Positions 35,167 to 45,168 of a stretch of 64,000 bases of DNA are shown piece by piece. Within the stretch, counting starts at the first letter, position 1, and each line of letters begins with the position of its first letter. A program made the translations under genes and the position numbers. The stretch is from Streptomyces sp. NRRL F-5727 (GTDB lineage Bacteria; Actinomycetota; Actinomycetes; Streptomycetales; Streptomycetaceae). The stretch spans positions 62,001 through 126,000 of the forward strand of contig NZ_JOGX01000009.1 in assembly GCF_000719555.1 (NCBI RefSeq), read 5' to 3'. The notes under the pieces are model-generated. The model did no database searches, was not told the origin of the DNA, and saw only the letters and a list, made by a program, of their open reading frames with translations.

Positions 35167-36387
35167 TCAGCCGACCGGGCCCGCGCTCTTCGCCGCGTCC
35201 GTGCCGGCGGGCGCCGCCGACGCCGCGCGCGGGGCGGTCCGCAGCACGCCCGCGCCCAGCACCAGGCCGAAGGAGAGCGCGGTGACCAGGCCGAAGGAGA
35301 AGACCAGCGAGGTGGCGTCCGCGATGCCGCCGATCGCGGAGGGGGCGATCAGACCGGAGGTGTACGTGATGGTGGCGACGCCCGCGATGGCCTGGCTCGG
35401 GTTCGGGCCGCTGCGGGCGGCGGCGGCGAAGGCCAGCGGGACGACGACCGCCACCCCGAGGCCGATCAGTCCGAAGCCGGCGGTGGCGGCGACGGCGTTC
35501 GGGGCGATGACGACCAGGATCCCGCCGAGGGTGGCGGCCACGCCGCCGACCCGCACGGTACGGACCGCGCCGAAGCGGTCCACGACCCGGTCGCCGGCCA
35601 GCCGGGCCAGGGCCATGGTGAGCGCGAAGGCGGTGGTGGAGGCGGCGGCGAGGCCGGCCGAGCCGCCCAGCTCGTCGCGGAGGTAGACGGCCGACCAGTC
35701 GAGGCTGGCGCCCTCGGCGAAGACCGCGCAGAAGCCGATGGCGCCGATGACCAGCGCGGACCTCGGCGGCAGCGCGAAGCGCGGCGGGGCCTCTTCCTCC
35801 TCGGCGGGCGCCGGGTCCAGGACGCCCTGGCAGAGGGCGAGGCCGAGGGCGGTGAGGACGAGCGCGGCGATCAGGTGGTGGAGGCGGGCGTCGCCGCCGA
35901 GGTGGGCGGCGACGGTGCCGGCCGCCGAGCCGAGCAGCGCGCCCACGCTCCACATGCCGTGCAGGCTGGACATGATCGAGCGGCCGAGCCGGTTCTCGGT
36001 CTCGACGCCGAGCGCGTTCATCGCCACGTCGGACATGCCCGCCGTGGCGCCGTAGACGAAGAGCGCCGCGCACAGGCCCCAGATGTTCGGGGCGAGTGAG
36101 GGCAGGGTGAGCGAGAGGGTCCACAGCGCGAGCAGGCCGCGCAGGGCGGTGCGGGCGCCGAAGCGGTGGCTGATCCGGCCGGCCAGCGGCATCGCGAGCG
36201 AGGCGCCGAGGGCGGGGAAGGCGAGCGCCAGGCCGAGCTGGCCGGCGCTGACCCCCGCGTGCTCCTGGATCCAGGGGATCCGGGTGGCGAAGCTGCCGGT
36301 GACGGCGCCGTGGACGCAGAAGACGGCGGCGACGGCGAAGCGGGCCCGCCGAAGCCGTTCGGAGCTGAGGACGGTCTCCGCCGCCAT
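35167..36387 (-). CDS. MFS transporter
   Basis: The 406-residue protein has 12 predicted transmembrane helices, with the MFS loop motif GRISHRFGARTALRG after TM2 and a charged central loop (PAPAEEEEAPP). The group often exports drugs or sugars; the substrate is not evident. It is transcribed divergently from a ROK-type regulator, with a palindrome between them, so that regulator likely controls it. Confidence 0.87.
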   Translation of the reverse strand: MAAETVLSSERLRRARFAVAAVFCVHGAVTGSFATRIPWIQEHAGVSAGQLGLALAFPALGASLAMPLAGRISHRFGARTALRGLLALWTLSLTLPSLAPNIWGLCAALFVYGATAGMSDVAMNALGVETENRLGRSIMSSLHGMWSVGALLGSAAGTVAAHLGGDARLHHLIAALVLTALGLALCQGVLDPAPAEEEEAPPRFALPPRSALVIGAIGFCAVFAEGASLDWSAVYLRDELGGSAGLAAASTTAFALTMALARLAGDRVVDRFGAVRTVRVGGVAATLGGILVVIAPNAVAATAGFGLIGLGVAVVVPLAFAAAARSGPNPSQAIAGVATITYTSGLIAPSAIGGIADATSLVFSFGLVTALSFGLVLGAGVLRTAPRAASAAPAGTDAAKSAGPVG

Positions 36388-36424
36388 GGGTCCCTCCCGG
36401 AGTCGCGTGGTGTGTCCCGTAAAC

Positions 36425-36445
36425 TATCAGGAACCCTGCCTGATA
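36425..36445. promoter_or_regulatory. Operator palindrome between the MFS and ROK genes
   Basis: TATCAGG (36425-36431) and CCTGATA (36439-36445) form a perfect 7-bp inverted repeat with a 7-base spacer. It is the most A/T-rich stretch of the 109-base divergent gap and overlaps likely -10 elements (TAAACT, GATAAAT). Confidence 0.65.
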
Positions 36446-36496
36446 AATAGTGGTCCGGAGAGAAGACGGCGGGGAAGCGTCTGAGAGGATCACCGC

Positions 36497-37621
36497 ATGG
36501 CCGCATCCCCGAGCACCGCCCGGGCCATCAACGACCGGCTCGCCCTGCGCCTGCTCCAGGACGAGGGCCCGTTGACGGCAGCCCAGCTCAAGACCCTCAC
36601 CGGGCTCTCCCGGCCCACCGTCGCCGACCTCGTCGAGCGGCTCAGCGGCTCGGGCCTGGTGCACGTCGTCGGCGAGGCCGGCGCCGAGCGCCGCGGCCCC
36701 AACGCCAAGCTGTACGGACTCGTCGCCGACCGCGCCCACCTCGCCGCGCTCGACGTCCGCACCCGCTCGGTCTCCGTCACCGTCACCGACCTGCTCGGCA
36801 CCCCGCTCGCCGAGGCGGCCGCCCCGGTCGGCGAGGACGCCGGCACCGGCCCCGCCGTCGAGAAGGCGGTCGCCCTCCTGGAGCGCACCGCGCGGGAGGC
36901 GGGCGTCCAGCGGCTGCACACCGTGGCCGTCGGCGCGCCCGGCCTGATCGACCCGGCCACCGGGGAGCTCCGCGACTCCACCGGGCTGCCCGCCTGGCAC
37001 CGCCGGCTCGTCGGCGTGCTCCAGGAACGGCTCCCCGCCCATGTGCTCGTCGAGAACGAGACCAACCTCGCCGCCGTCGCCGAGCTGCGCGAGGGCGCGG
37101 CCCGGGACCGGGAGGACTTCGTCCTGCTCTGGCTCGGCCAGGGGGTGGGCGCCGCCGTCGTCCTCGGCGGCCGGGTGCGCCGCGGCGCCTCCGGCGGCGC
37201 CGGCGAGATCGGCTTCCTGCCGGTGCCCGGCACCTCCGGGCTGCCCTCGTCGACCGGCTGCGACGGCGGCTTCCACGAGCTGGTGAGCACCGTCGCCGTC
37301 GAGGCCCTCGCCGCCGAGCACGGCCTCGACCCGGCAGGCGCCCTCGCCTCCGGGCACACCGCCTTCCTCGACGCCTACGCCCGCCGGCTCGCCGTGGGCG
37401 CGGCGGCCGTCGCCTCCGTCCTGGACCCGGGCTGTGTGGTCCTCGCCGGCGAGACCGGCCACCAGGGCGGTCCGGAGCTCGCCGCCCGCGTCGAGGCCGA
37501 GCTGGCCGCGCTCTCCCCGCTCCGTACCGAGGTCCGCGCCACCGTCCTCGGCGACGCGGCCGTCCTGCGCGGCGCGCTGCTGCGCGCCCGGGACACGGCG
37601 CAGGACGCGCTCTTCCCGTAG
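36497..37621 (+). CDS. ROK-family transcription regulator
   Basis: The 374-residue protein has an N-terminal winged HTH (LKTLTGLSRPTVADLVERL, about 30-49) and a ROK sugar-kinase-like domain (VGAPGLIDP, ENETNLAAVAE, GQGVGAAVVLGG). The zinc-binding CxCGxxGC of many ROK proteins is reduced to STGCDGGFHE, so metal binding may be lost. It is probably the local repressor of the divergent MFS gene, released by a sugar. Confidence 0.88.
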   Translation: MAASPSTARAINDRLALRLLQDEGPLTAAQLKTLTGLSRPTVADLVERLSGSGLVHVVGEAGAERRGPNAKLYGLVADRAHLAALDVRTRSVSVTVTDLLGTPLAEAAAPVGEDAGTGPAVEKAVALLERTAREAGVQRLHTVAVGAPGLIDPATGELRDSTGLPAWHRRLVGVLQERLPAHVLVENETNLAAVAELREGAARDREDFVLLWLGQGVGAAVVLGGRVRRGASGGAGEIGFLPVPGTSGLPSSTGCDGGFHELVSTVAVEALAAEHGLDPAGALASGHTAFLDAYARRLAVGAAAVASVLDPGCVVLAGETGHQGGPELAARVEAELAALSPLRTEVRATVLGDAAVLRGALLRARDTAQDALFP

Positions 37622-37641
37622 GAGCGCCCCGGAGAACGCGA

Positions 37642-37676
37642 CCGCGCCGCGCCCCGGACAGGGGGGCGCGGCGCGG
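37642..37676. terminator. Terminator between convergent ROK and chitinase genes
   Basis: A perfect 14-bp G+C stem (37642-37655 with 37663-37676) around a 7-base loop lies between the two stops. Confidence 0.75.
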
Positions 37677-37756
37677 AGCGGGCGGCCCGGCGGCGGCCAA
37701 GGGCCGTGAGACCGCCGCCGGGGGTTCTTCAGGAGGGGATCAGCGGGCCGGAGGGA

Positions 37757-40126
37757 TCAGCAGGCGCCCAGGTCCTGCCAGACGCCCCACTCGCCGGTCG
37801 TGCCCGGCTCCTCGTTCTGGGTCCACCACTTCGCCTTCCACTTGCGGCTCTTGTGGGAGACCTCGTTGCCCGCGTTGTAGACCTGGCCGGCCACGTACGC
37901 CGGGGCGGTGCAGCCCGCGGGCGGCGTCGTCGGCGGGGTGGTCGGGGGAGTGGTCGGCGGGGTCGTCGGCGGCGTGGTGGGCGGCGTGGTCGGCGGGGTG
38001 GTGCCCGTGCCGGGCTCCACGGTCGTCGTGCCGCGCGCCAGGTCGCCGGCGAGGGCGTACGTGGTGCCGTTGATGTTCACCGTCCAGTTGGAGGGGGTGG
38101 ACACCGGCAGGTAGTAGTTGAAGGCGAGCTCGACCGTCGCGCCCGGGGCGAGGCTCTGCCAGGCCGGGAGCTTCAGGGAGACCCGGTGGAAGTCGCCCTT
38201 CAGGCCGCCCACGTTGGAGCCCGTGTGGTCGCTGCTGATGACCTTGGTGCCGAAGCCGGACTGGTCGGAGGCGTTGGCCGGGGCCGAGGTGCCGTAGTCG
38301 AACTGGAACTCCGTGCCGCCGGGCAGCGTGGTGTTCGTCCGGTTGGTGATCTTCACCTTGGGCGTGATCGGGTAGTTCGAGTCGCCCAGCTTGAACTCGG
38401 TGAAGGCGGTCTCGATGTTCACGGCCTGGGTGGGCAGCGCCTTGTTCGACTTCTTGGCGCCGTACGGGGTGGCGGCCTTGAACTTGTCGTACATCAGCGA
38501 GGTGAGCGTGGAGCCCATCTCGTACTGGCCCTTGGCGGCGTTCCAGGAGTAGTCGCCGGCCATCTCCCAGACCATGGTGCCGCCGATGCCGCGGTCGACC
38601 ACGTAGTCGGCCTTGGCGGCCACGGACTGCTCGTCCTCGGTGGAGAGGAAGACCTTCTTCTCGGCGTTCCACAGCCACGGCGCGACCAGGGTCGAGTCGT
38701 ACTTGCGGGCGTAGGTGCCGGTCAGGGTGGTGTTCGCCGGGAAGCCGTACCGCGTGACGTAGTCGCCGACGATCCCCTTCTCCAGGTTCTTGGCGTGCCA
38801 CATCGGGTTGGAGCCGGCGGGCGACTCCTTGCCCGCGGTGTCCTTGTCGTGCCACAGGTTGTCGATGCCGACGGCACCGTCGCCGCACTTGGTCAGACCG
38901 GCGCCGGCCGGGCAGGTGGCCGCGGTGGCCTTGCCCCAGAGGCCGTCGGTGCCGCCCTGCACGTTCTTGTGGCCGCGGGTGTAGTAGGGCAGGCCGATGT
39001 TGATCCGGCCGGCCGGCATGGAGCCGCGGAAGTAGTGGTACGCCCAGTCGGTGTTGAGGTAGCCGATGCCGCCGTACTGGGAGGAGCCGTAGACGTTGGC
39101 GGCGGCGAGCTCGCCGTCCTTGCCGTCGTCGAAGAGCGAGGCGTTCGGGCCGACGTACTCGTTCCAGGCGCCGTGCAGGTCGTACGACATGATGTTGACG
39201 TAGTCCAGGTACTTCTGGACCTGGAAGGTCTCCATGCCGCGCAGCAGGTAGCCGGAGGACGGGGCGGCGACGGTCAGCAGGTAGTGCCTGCCGTCGGCGG
39301 CGCCGGCCGTGTCCAGCTTCTCGCGCAGGGTCTTCATGAGGGCCGCGTAGCCCTGGACCAGGCCGGCGCGGCGCGCGTTGGCGAAGGTCCAGTCGAGCGG
39401 GTTGCCCGCGTCCTTCATGGTGGTCGGGTACTCGTAGTCGATGTCGACGCCGTTGAACCCGTACTTCCGGATGAAGTCGACCGCCGAGGTGGCGAAGGTG
39501 TCGATGCCGGCCTGGTTGACCGAGCCGTCGGCGTTGGTGGCCATCGAGTAGAAGCCGCCGGAGTTCACCCGGTCGCCGTTGTCGGCGAAGTAGCCGCCGG
39601 TCTCGGCCCAGCCGCCGACGGAGATCAGCGTCTTGACGTCGGGGTGCTGCTTCTTGAACTTGTTCAGCAGGTTGAAGTGGCCCTTGTAGGGGAGGGCCGG
39701 GTCCATCTCGGCGCCCGCCACGCCGGGCCAGGTCATGCCCGTGGCGGCGTTGTCCGGGCCGTCCGTGCCGACCGAGAGCCTGTTGTCGCCGCCGATGTGG
39801 CCGAAGGCGTAGTTGATGTGGGTGATCTTGTCCCACGGGATGTTGTTGGCGAGGTACGCGGGCTCGCCGTTCTTGCCGGTGCGCCAGCCCGTGAAGTAGC
39901 CGATGACGCGGCGCTGGTGGTCGGCGCCCATCTTCTCGCGGCCCTCGGTGTCGTAGACCGAGCAGTACGGGACGTCGACGCCGGGCGTCTTGTACAGGCC
40001 GTCGGGGCGACAGCTCTCGTTGTCGGCGGCGTACGAGACGCCGCCGGCGAGCGAGCTGAGCAGCAGACCGGCGACGGCGGCACCGGACGCGAGCAGCGAC
40101 GCTCTCTTGGTCGTGGGGGACAGCAC
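37757..40126 (-). CDS. Secreted GH18 chitinase with C-terminal chitin-binding domain
   Basis: The 789-residue protein has a Sec signal (about 1-33), a GH18 domain (about 70-560) with the catalytic block [11 protein letters not shown] (acid/base E232), then a beta-sandwich domain (about 590-695). A TTPP-repeat linker follows, and a CBM5/12 domain starts at about 740 (aromatic block [15 protein letters not shown]). It hydrolyses chitin outside the cell. GTG 40126 has GAGGAGG 8 bases upstream. Two DasR-type boxes lie in its promoter. Confidence 0.95.
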   Translation of the reverse strand: MLSPTTKRASLLASGAAVAGLLLSSLAGGVSYAADNESCRPDGLYKTPGVDVPYCSVYDTEGREKMGADHQRRVIGYFTGWRTGKNGEPAYLANNIPWDKITHINYAFGHIGGDNRLSVGTDGPDNAATGMTWPGVAGAEMDPALPYKGHFNLLNKFKKQHPDVKTLISVGGWAETGGYFADNGDRVNSGGFYSMATNADGSVNQAGIDTFATSAVDFIRKYGFNGVDIDYEYPTTMKDAGNPLDWTFANARRAGLVQGYAALMKTLREKLDTAGAADGRHYLLTVAAPSSGYLLRGMETFQVQKYLDYVNIMSYDLHGAWNEYVGPNASLFDDGKDGELAAANVYGSSQYGGIGYLNTDWAYHYFRGSMPAGRINIGLPYYTRGHKNVQGGTDGLWGKATAATCPAGAGLTKCGDGAVGIDNLWHDKDTAGKESPAGSNPMWHAKNLEKGIVGDYVTRYGFPANTTLTGTYARKYDSTLVAPWLWNAEKKVFLSTEDEQSVAAKADYVVDRGIGGTMVWEMAGDYSWNAAKGQYEMGSTLTSLMYDKFKAATPYGAKKSNKALPTQAVNIETAFTEFKLGDSNYPITPKVKITNRTNTTLPGGTEFQFDYGTSAPANASDQSGFGTKVISSDHTGSNVGGLKGDFHRVSLKLPAWQSLAPGATVELAFNYYLPVSTPSNWTVNINGTTYALAGDLARGTTTVEPGTGTTPPTTPPTTPPTTPPTTPPTTPPTTPPAGCTAPAYVAGQVYNAGNEVSHKSRKWKAKWWTQNEEPGTTGEWGVWQDLGAC
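37921..38004 (-). repeat. 12-bp tandem repeats encoding the TTPP linker
   Basis: About seven copies of a 12-base unit encode (TTPP)n between the chitinase body and its binding domain. Such repeats can change in number between strains. Confidence 0.8.
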
Positions 40127-40237
40127 GATCGGGTCCTCCTCGGGGAGGGTGAAGAAACACGCAACGAACAAGGGGGTGGTACGTGTTGGGCCCGGGGCGT
40201 GCGCACACCGGCGGGCCGTTCCGCGGAGGTGACACGG

Positions 40238-40279
40238 ACATTAAGAGGACTAGACCAGTGCGTCAATAGGTCTGGACCA
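40238..40279 (-). promoter_or_regulatory. Chitinase promoter with two DasR/chitinase boxes
   Basis: On the minus strand, TGGTCCAGACCT (40279-40268) and TGGTCTAGTCCT (40257-40246) are the two classical Streptomyces chitinase repeats and match the DasR consensus TGGTCTAGACCA. Their centres are 22 bases apart. The promoter is -35 TTGACG (complement of 40261-40266) and -10 TAATGT (complement of 40238-40243), with 17 bases between. One box lies in the spacer and the other just upstream of the -35. Confidence 0.88.
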
Positions 40280-40335
40280 ACCGGGATTTCCGTGGGATCG
40301 TGTGAGTCATCGCACAGGGTTCGTGTGCATGCCCG

Positions 40336-40366
40336 TTGACAGGGCGTGGCACACTGGCCGTGTATC
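40336..40366 (+). promoter_or_regulatory. Promoter of the riboflavin operon
   Basis: TTGACA at 40336-40341 is a full consensus -35; a -10 near 40360-40366 (TGTAT) is weaker. It lies just before the FMN riboswitch. Confidence 0.55.
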
Positions 40367-40373
40367 AGCAGCA

Positions 40374-40499
40374 GCGCACTCCGGGGTCGGTGTAATTCCG
40401 AACCGGCGGTATAGTCCGCGACCCGTCCGCAGCCAGCGGCCGGTTGACCAGGTGAGATTCCTGGACCGACGGTGAAAGTCCGGATGGGAGGCAGTGCGC
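40374..40499 (+). ncRNA. FMN riboswitch (RFN element)
   Basis: The P1 arms GCGCACT (40374-40380) and AGTGCGC (40493-40499) enclose the conserved RFN blocks: GGTGTAATTCCGAACCGGCG, AGTCCGCGACCC, a GGTTGACCAGGTGAGATTCC-type arm, GACGGTGAAAGTCCGGATGG and GAGG. It senses FMN and should shut off the rib operon. A further 177 bases separate it from ribD; a small hairpin (40623-40640) lies there. Confidence 0.96.
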
Positions 40500-40676
40500 G
40501 GCGGGCGACCCCTGACAGGGGTGTGCCGGCCGTACGTCCGCTGGTCGCCGCGGTCTCCGCCGGCGCACCCGTGGACCTCCGGCCGTTCCGGCACACCCTC
40601 TGCGCAGCCGTCGTACCCGCTCCCTGTCGACATCGACAGGCCCCGGAGTCCGTGCCCGAAGAGGCAGGAGGACCCG

Positions 40677-41756
40677 GTGGCCACGCCAGCCGACATCACC
40701 GCCATGCGACGCGCGATCGCGCTCGCCGCCCGCGGTCTCGGCTCCACCAGCCCCAACCCCGTCGTCGGCTGCGTCATCACCGACGCCTCCGGCCACCAGG
40801 TCGGCGAGGGCTGGCACCAGCGCGCCGGCGGCCCGCACGCCGAGGTCCACGCCCTGCGCGCGGCCGGCGTCCTCGCCCGCGGCGGCACCGCCTACGTCAC
40901 CCTCGAACCCTGCAACCACACCGGCCGCACCGGCCCGTGCGCCCAGGCCCTGATCGAGGCCGGCGTCGCCCGCGTCGTCTACGCCGTCGGCGACCCGAAC
41001 CCGCAGGCCACCGGCGGCGCCGACACCCTCCGCGCGGCCGGCGTCGAGGTCGGGGCCGGCCTCCTGGCGGACGAGGCCGAGGCCGGCAACCTCGCCTGGC
41101 TCACCTCCGTCCGCACCGGCCGCCCCTTCGTCCGCTGGAAGTACGCCGCCACCCTCGACGGCCGGACCGCCGCCGCCGACGGCACCTCCCGGTGGATCAG
41201 CTCCGCCGAGTCCCGCGCCGACGTCCACCGGCTGCGCGCCGAGGCCGACGCCGTCCTGGTCGGCGGCGGGACGCTCCGCACCGACGACCCGCACCTCGCC
41301 GTCCGGGGCGTCGAGGGCGCCACCCAGCCGCTGCGGGTCGCCCTCGACACCCACGCCGGACTGCTGCCCACCGCCCGGATCCTCGACGACGCCGCACCCA
41401 CCCTGCTGGTCGTCGGCGAGGACGCCGACACCCGGCACCTGCCCGGCGTCGACATCCTCCGGCTGCCGCTGCACGACGGCCGCGTCGGCGTGCATGAGCT
41501 GCTCACCCAGCTGTACGCGCGCGGCATCCGCTCCGTCCTCCTCGAAGGCGGCCCCACCCTCGCGGGCGCCTTCCTCGCCGGCGGGGCCGTCGACCAGGTC
41601 GTCGGCTACCTCGCCCCGGTCCTCCTCGGCGCGGGCCCGAACGCCCTCGCCGACGCCGGAATCACCACCATCACCCAGGCGTTGCGGCTCGACATCACCG
41701 AGACCACGCCCATCGGACCCGACCTCCGCATCACCGCCACCCCCAAGGGAGCCTGA
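40677..41756 (+). CDS. ribD: Bifunctional riboflavin deaminase-reductase RibD
   Basis: The 359-residue protein has an N-terminal zinc deaminase domain (HAEVHAL near residue 57; TLEPCNHTGRTGPCAQAL near 80) and a C-terminal DHFR-like reductase domain (TLDGRTAAADGTSRWISS and later VLLEGGPTLAGAFL). It performs the second and third steps from GTP to riboflavin. GTG 40677 has AGGAGG 5 bases upstream. It is the first gene after the FMN riboswitch. Confidence 0.95.
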   Translation: MATPADITAMRRAIALAARGLGSTSPNPVVGCVITDASGHQVGEGWHQRAGGPHAEVHALRAAGVLARGGTAYVTLEPCNHTGRTGPCAQALIEAGVARVVYAVGDPNPQATGGADTLRAAGVEVGAGLLADEAEAGNLAWLTSVRTGRPFVRWKYAATLDGRTAAADGTSRWISSAESRADVHRLRAEADAVLVGGGTLRTDDPHLAVRGVEGATQPLRVALDTHAGLLPTARILDDAAPTLLVVGEDADTRHLPGVDILRLPLHDGRVGVHELLTQLYARGIRSVLLEGGPTLAGAFLAGGAVDQVVGYLAPVLLGAGPNALADAGITTITQALRLDITETTPIGPDLRITATPKGA

Positions 41757-41758
41757 CC

Positions 41759-42367
41759 GTGTTCACCGGAATCGTCGAAGAACTGGGCGAGGTCGTCGCC
41801 GTCGAGCAGCTGGAGGACGCCTCCCGCTTCCGGCTGCGCGGCCCCCTGGTCACGGAAGGCGCCCAGCACGGCGACTCCATCGCCGTCAACGGTGTCTGTC
41901 TCACGGTCGTCGAGTTCGGCGACGGCGAGTTCACCGCCGACGTCATGGCCGAGACCCTGAAGCGGTCCAGCCTCGGCGCCCTCGAGGTCGGCTCCCGGGT
42001 CAACCTGGAGCGCCCCATGGCCGTCGGCGGCCGCCTCGGCGGCCACATCGTCCAGGGCCACGTGGACGGCACCGGCACCATCCTGGAGCGGACCCCCTCC
42101 GAGCACTGGGAGCTCGTCAGGGTCGGCCTCCCCGCGCAACTCGCCCGCTACGTCGTCGAGAAGGGCTCCATCACCGTCGACGGCGTCAGCCTCACCGTGG
42201 TCGAGGTCGGCGACGACTGGTTCACCATCAGCCTCATCCCCACCACGCTCGCCCTGACCACCCTGGGCCACAAGCAGCCCGGCGCCCCGGTCAACCTCGA
42301 GGTGGACGTCATCGCCAAGTACGTCGAGCGGCTGCTCGGCCCGAACGCGCAGGAGAACGTCAAGTGA
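41759..42367 (+). CDS. ribE: Riboflavin synthase alpha chain
   Basis: The 202-residue protein starts [12 protein letters not shown] and has two lumazine-binding repeats, visible as [20 protein letters not shown] and [20 protein letters not shown]. It turns two dimethylribityllumazines into riboflavin and the pyrimidinedione. The GTG start is 2 bases after the ribD stop; its stop overlaps ribM by 4 bases. Confidence 0.95.
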   Translation: MFTGIVEELGEVVAVEQLEDASRFRLRGPLVTEGAQHGDSIAVNGVCLTVVEFGDGEFTADVMAETLKRSSLGALEVGSRVNLERPMAVGGRLGGHIVQGHVDGTGTILERTPSEHWELVRVGLPAQLARYVVEKGSITVDGVSLTVVEVGDDWFTISLIPTTLALTTLGHKQPGAPVNLEVDVIAKYVERLLGPNAQENVK

Positions 42368-42999
42368 ACTGGCTCAACTCCGAGGCGTTCACCCTCTTCG
42401 GCCAGCACATCATCTGGTCGGACATGGTCGGGAACATCTTCGGCCTCATAGCCCTCACCCTCGGCTGGCGCCGCTCCGTGTGGACCTGGCCCGTCCAGTT
42501 CCTCGCCGGCCTCATCCTCTTCGGCGCCTTCTTCGGACACCTCACCGGCAGCGCCGGCAAGCAGGTCGTCGTCATGCTGGTGGCCCTCTACGGCTGGTGG
42601 CAGTGGCAGCGCGGCAAGGACGGCGGCGCCGACGGGCACATCGCCGTCCGCTTCGCCACCTGGCGCGAGCGCGCCGCCATGGTCGGCGCGGCCGCCGCGG
42701 GCACCGTCGCGGTCGCCCTGCTCTTCGAGGCGTTCCCCACCCTCTCCTGGGACCCCTGGCCCGACGCGTACATCTTCGTCGGCACCGTGGTCGCCATGTA
42801 CGCCCAGGCCCGCGGCATGGTCGAGTTCTGGTTCGCCTGGCTGCTCGTCGACCTCGTCGGCGTCCCGCTGAACTTCGCCAACGGCTACGCCTTCTCCGGC
42901 TTCGTCTACGTCCTCTACGGCGCGCTGGTCCTGTGGGGCCTGCGCGACTGGTGGCTCCGCACGCGCACCGCCCCCGCTCTGGAAGGAGCCCCCGCATGA
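42364..42999 (+). CDS. ribM: RibM/PnuX riboflavin transporter (PnuC family)
   Basis: The 211-residue protein has about seven hydrophobic segments and PnuC-family features ([21 protein letters not shown], then [20 protein letters not shown]). In Streptomyces davaonensis a protein in this position of the rib operon moves riboflavin and roseoflavin by facilitated diffusion. GTGA overlap with ribE and ATGA overlap with ribBA place it inside the riboswitch-controlled operon, so import and synthesis are shut off together. Confidence 0.88.
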   Translation: MNWLNSEAFTLFGQHIIWSDMVGNIFGLIALTLGWRRSVWTWPVQFLAGLILFGAFFGHLTGSAGKQVVVMLVALYGWWQWQRGKDGGADGHIAVRFATWRERAAMVGAAAAGTVAVALLFEAFPTLSWDPWPDAYIFVGTVVAMYAQARGMVEFWFAWLLVDLVGVPLNFANGYAFSGFVYVLYGALVLWGLRDWWLRTRTAPALEGAPA

Positions 43000-44267
43000 A
43001 CGCCTGGGACCTCGAAGAGAGCCTCGCCCTCGACCCCGTCGAGCAGGCGATCCGCGACATCGCCGCAGGCCGCCCCGTCGTCGTCGTCGACGACGAGGAC
43101 CGCGAGAACGAGGGCGACCTCGTCATCGCCGCGGAGAAGGCCACCCCCGAGGTCGTCGCCTTCATGATGAGCGAGTGCCGCGGCCTGATCTGCGCCCCCA
43201 TGGAGCACGACGAACTGGAGCGGCTCCACCTCCCGCAGATGGTCGACCACAACACCGAGTCGATGCGGACGGCCTTCACCGTCTCCGTCGACGCGGGCCC
43301 CGAGCACGGCGTCACCACCGGCATCTCCGCCGCCGACCGCGCCACCACCCTCCGCATGCTGGCGAGCGGCCGGCACGAGCCCACCGACTTCGTCCGCCCC
43401 GGCCACATCTTCCCGCTGCGCGCCCGCGAGGGCGGCGTCCTCGCCCGCCCCGGCCACACCGAGGCCGCCGTCGACCTGGCCCGCCTCGCCGGCCTCCGCC
43501 CGGCCGGCGCGATCGTCGAGATCGCCGGCGAGGACGGCGTGATGCTCCGCCTGCCCGAACTCGTCCCCTTCGCCCGCAAGCACGGCCTGACGATCATCTC
43601 CATCGAGGACCTGATCGCCTACCGCCGCTCCGCCGAGCCCACCGTCCGCCGCGAGGCCGAGGTCCACCTCCCCACCGCCCACGGCGACTTCACCGCCTAC
43701 GGCTACCGCTCCACCGTCGACGGCGTCGAACACGTCGCCCTCGTCCACGGCGAGATCGGCGACGGCACCGACGTCCTCGTCCGGGTCCACTCCGAATGCC
43801 TCACCGGCGACGTCTTCCACTCGCTGCGCTGCGACTGCGGCCCCCAGCTCCAGGCGTCCATGGACCGCATCCAGGAGGCCGGCCGCGGCGTCGTCGTCTA
43901 CCTCCGCGGCCACGAGGGACGCGGCATCGGCCTGCTCTCCAAGCTGCGCGCGTACGAACTCCAGGAGCGCGGCCGCGACACCCTCGACGCCAACCTCGAA
44001 CTCGGCCTGCCCGCCGACGCCCGCGACTACGCGGCCGGCGCGCAGATCCTCGCCGACCTCGGCGTCCGCAGCCTCCGCCTGATGACCAACAACCCCGACA
44101 AGATCGACGCCCTCACCCGCCACGGCCTCGCCGTCGAGGGCCGCGAGCCGATGCCCGTCACGGCCGGCGAGCACAACCTCCGGTACCTGCGCACCAAGCG
44201 GGACCGGATGGGCCACGACCTGCCCTGGCTGGACGGCTCCCCGGCCCCCACCTGCGGCAACCAGTAA
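42996..44267 (+). CDS. ribBA: Bifunctional DHBP synthase / GTP cyclohydrolase II
   Basis: The 423-residue protein has the RibB domain first (about 15-212; [29 protein letters not shown]) and the RibA domain second (about 218-400), with [20 protein letters not shown] holding the zinc cysteines and [11 protein letters not shown]. It makes both the four-carbon unit and the first pyrimidine intermediate. ATG 42996 overlaps the ribM stop by 4 bases. Confidence 0.96.
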   Translation: MNAWDLEESLALDPVEQAIRDIAAGRPVVVVDDEDRENEGDLVIAAEKATPEVVAFMMSECRGLICAPMEHDELERLHLPQMVDHNTESMRTAFTVSVDAGPEHGVTTGISAADRATTLRMLASGRHEPTDFVRPGHIFPLRAREGGVLARPGHTEAAVDLARLAGLRPAGAIVEIAGEDGVMLRLPELVPFARKHGLTIISIEDLIAYRRSAEPTVRREAEVHLPTAHGDFTAYGYRSTVDGVEHVALVHGEIGDGTDVLVRVHSECLTGDVFHSLRCDCGPQLQASMDRIQEAGRGVVVYLRGHEGRGIGLLSKLRAYELQERGRDTLDANLELGLPADARDYAAGAQILADLGVRSLRLMTNNPDKIDALTRHGLAVEGREPMPVTAGEHNLRYLRTKRDRMGHDLPWLDGSPAPTCGNQ

Positions 44268-44300
44268 CCCCGATCGTCTACGCACCGAGCAAGGAGAACC

Positions 44301-44798
44301 ATGAGCGGCAAGGGCGCACCCGTCCTCAGCGTGAAGAACTGCGGCGACCTGCGGGTCGCGGTCGTCGCGGCCCAGTGGCACGAGAAGATCATGGACGGCC
44401 TGGTGGACGGCGCCCTGCGCGCCCTGTCCGAACTCGGCATCGACGAGCCCACCCTGCTCCGCGTCCCCGGCAGCTTCGAGCTCCCGGTCGTGGCGAAGGT
44501 CCTCGCGGAGCGCGGCTACGACGCGATCGTCGCCCTCGGCGTGGTCATCCGCGGCGGCACCCCCCACTTCGACTACGTGTGCCAGGGCGTCACCCAGGGC
44601 CTCGTCCAGGTCTCGATCGACACCGGCGTCCCCGTCGGCTTCGGCGTGCTGACCTGCGACAACGAGGAGCAGGCGCTGGACCGCGCCGGCCTGGAGGGGT
44701 CGAACGAGGACAAGGGACACGAAGCGGTCACCGCCGCCGTCGCCACCGCCACCATCCTCCGGACGGTCAGCGAGCCCTGGCGCAAGTCCACGGAGTGA
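44301..44798 (+). CDS. ribH: Lumazine synthase
   Basis: The 165-residue protein has [20 protein letters not shown] and [17 protein letters not shown], including the catalytic His. It condenses the two precursors into dimethylribityllumazine and forms icosahedral or pentameric assemblies in relatives. It starts 33 bases after ribBA with AAGGAG before ATG, and is the last rib gene. Confidence 0.95.
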   Translation: MSGKGAPVLSVKNCGDLRVAVVAAQWHEKIMDGLVDGALRALSELGIDEPTLLRVPGSFELPVVAKVLAERGYDAIVALGVVIRGGTPHFDYVCQGVTQGLVQVSIDTGVPVGFGVLTCDNEEQALDRAGLEGSNEDKGHEAVTAAVATATILRTVSEPWRKSTE

Positions 44799-44844
44799 AC
44801 CCTGGCGACGGGGCCGCCGGGTGAAGCCGTACCCTAAGGACATC

Positions 44845-45117
44845 ATGGCGAACAAAACCTTCGAAGAGCTCTTCACCGAGCTTCAGCTCAAGGCCGCCAA
44901 CGGCGACCCCAGCACCTCCCGCACCGCCGAGCTGGTCGGCAAGGGCGTCCATGCCATCGGCAAGAAGGTCGTCGAGGAGGCCGCCGAGGTCTGGATGGCC
45001 GCCGAGTACGAGGGCAAGGAAGCCGCCGCCGAGGAGATCTCGCAGCTGCTGTACCACGTCCAGGTGATGATGGTCGCCCGCGGGATCTCCCTCGACGACG
45101 TCTACGCCCACCTCTGA
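44845..45117 (+). CDS. hisE: Phosphoribosyl-ATP pyrophosphatase
   Basis: The 90-residue protein has the HisE/MazG-like metal motif [18 protein letters not shown] and EEISQLLYH. It removes pyrophosphate from PR-ATP, the second step of histidine synthesis. ATG 44845 ([14 protein letters not shown]) is preferred over GTG 44821 because TAAGGA lies before it and the length equals other Streptomyces HisE proteins. Confidence 0.93.
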   Translation: MANKTFEELFTELQLKAANGDPSTSRTAELVGKGVHAIGKKVVEEAAEVWMAAEYEGKEAAAEEISQLLYHVQVMMVARGISLDDVYAHL

Positions 45118-45168
45118 GCACACACACCCCCCAGCTCCCACCACTCCCAGGCAAAGGAAGCCCACCCC

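Noticed and set aside
37921..38004. A CRISPR-like repeat array
   Set aside because: The repeats are 12 bases, without spacers, and encode the TTPP linker of the chitinase.
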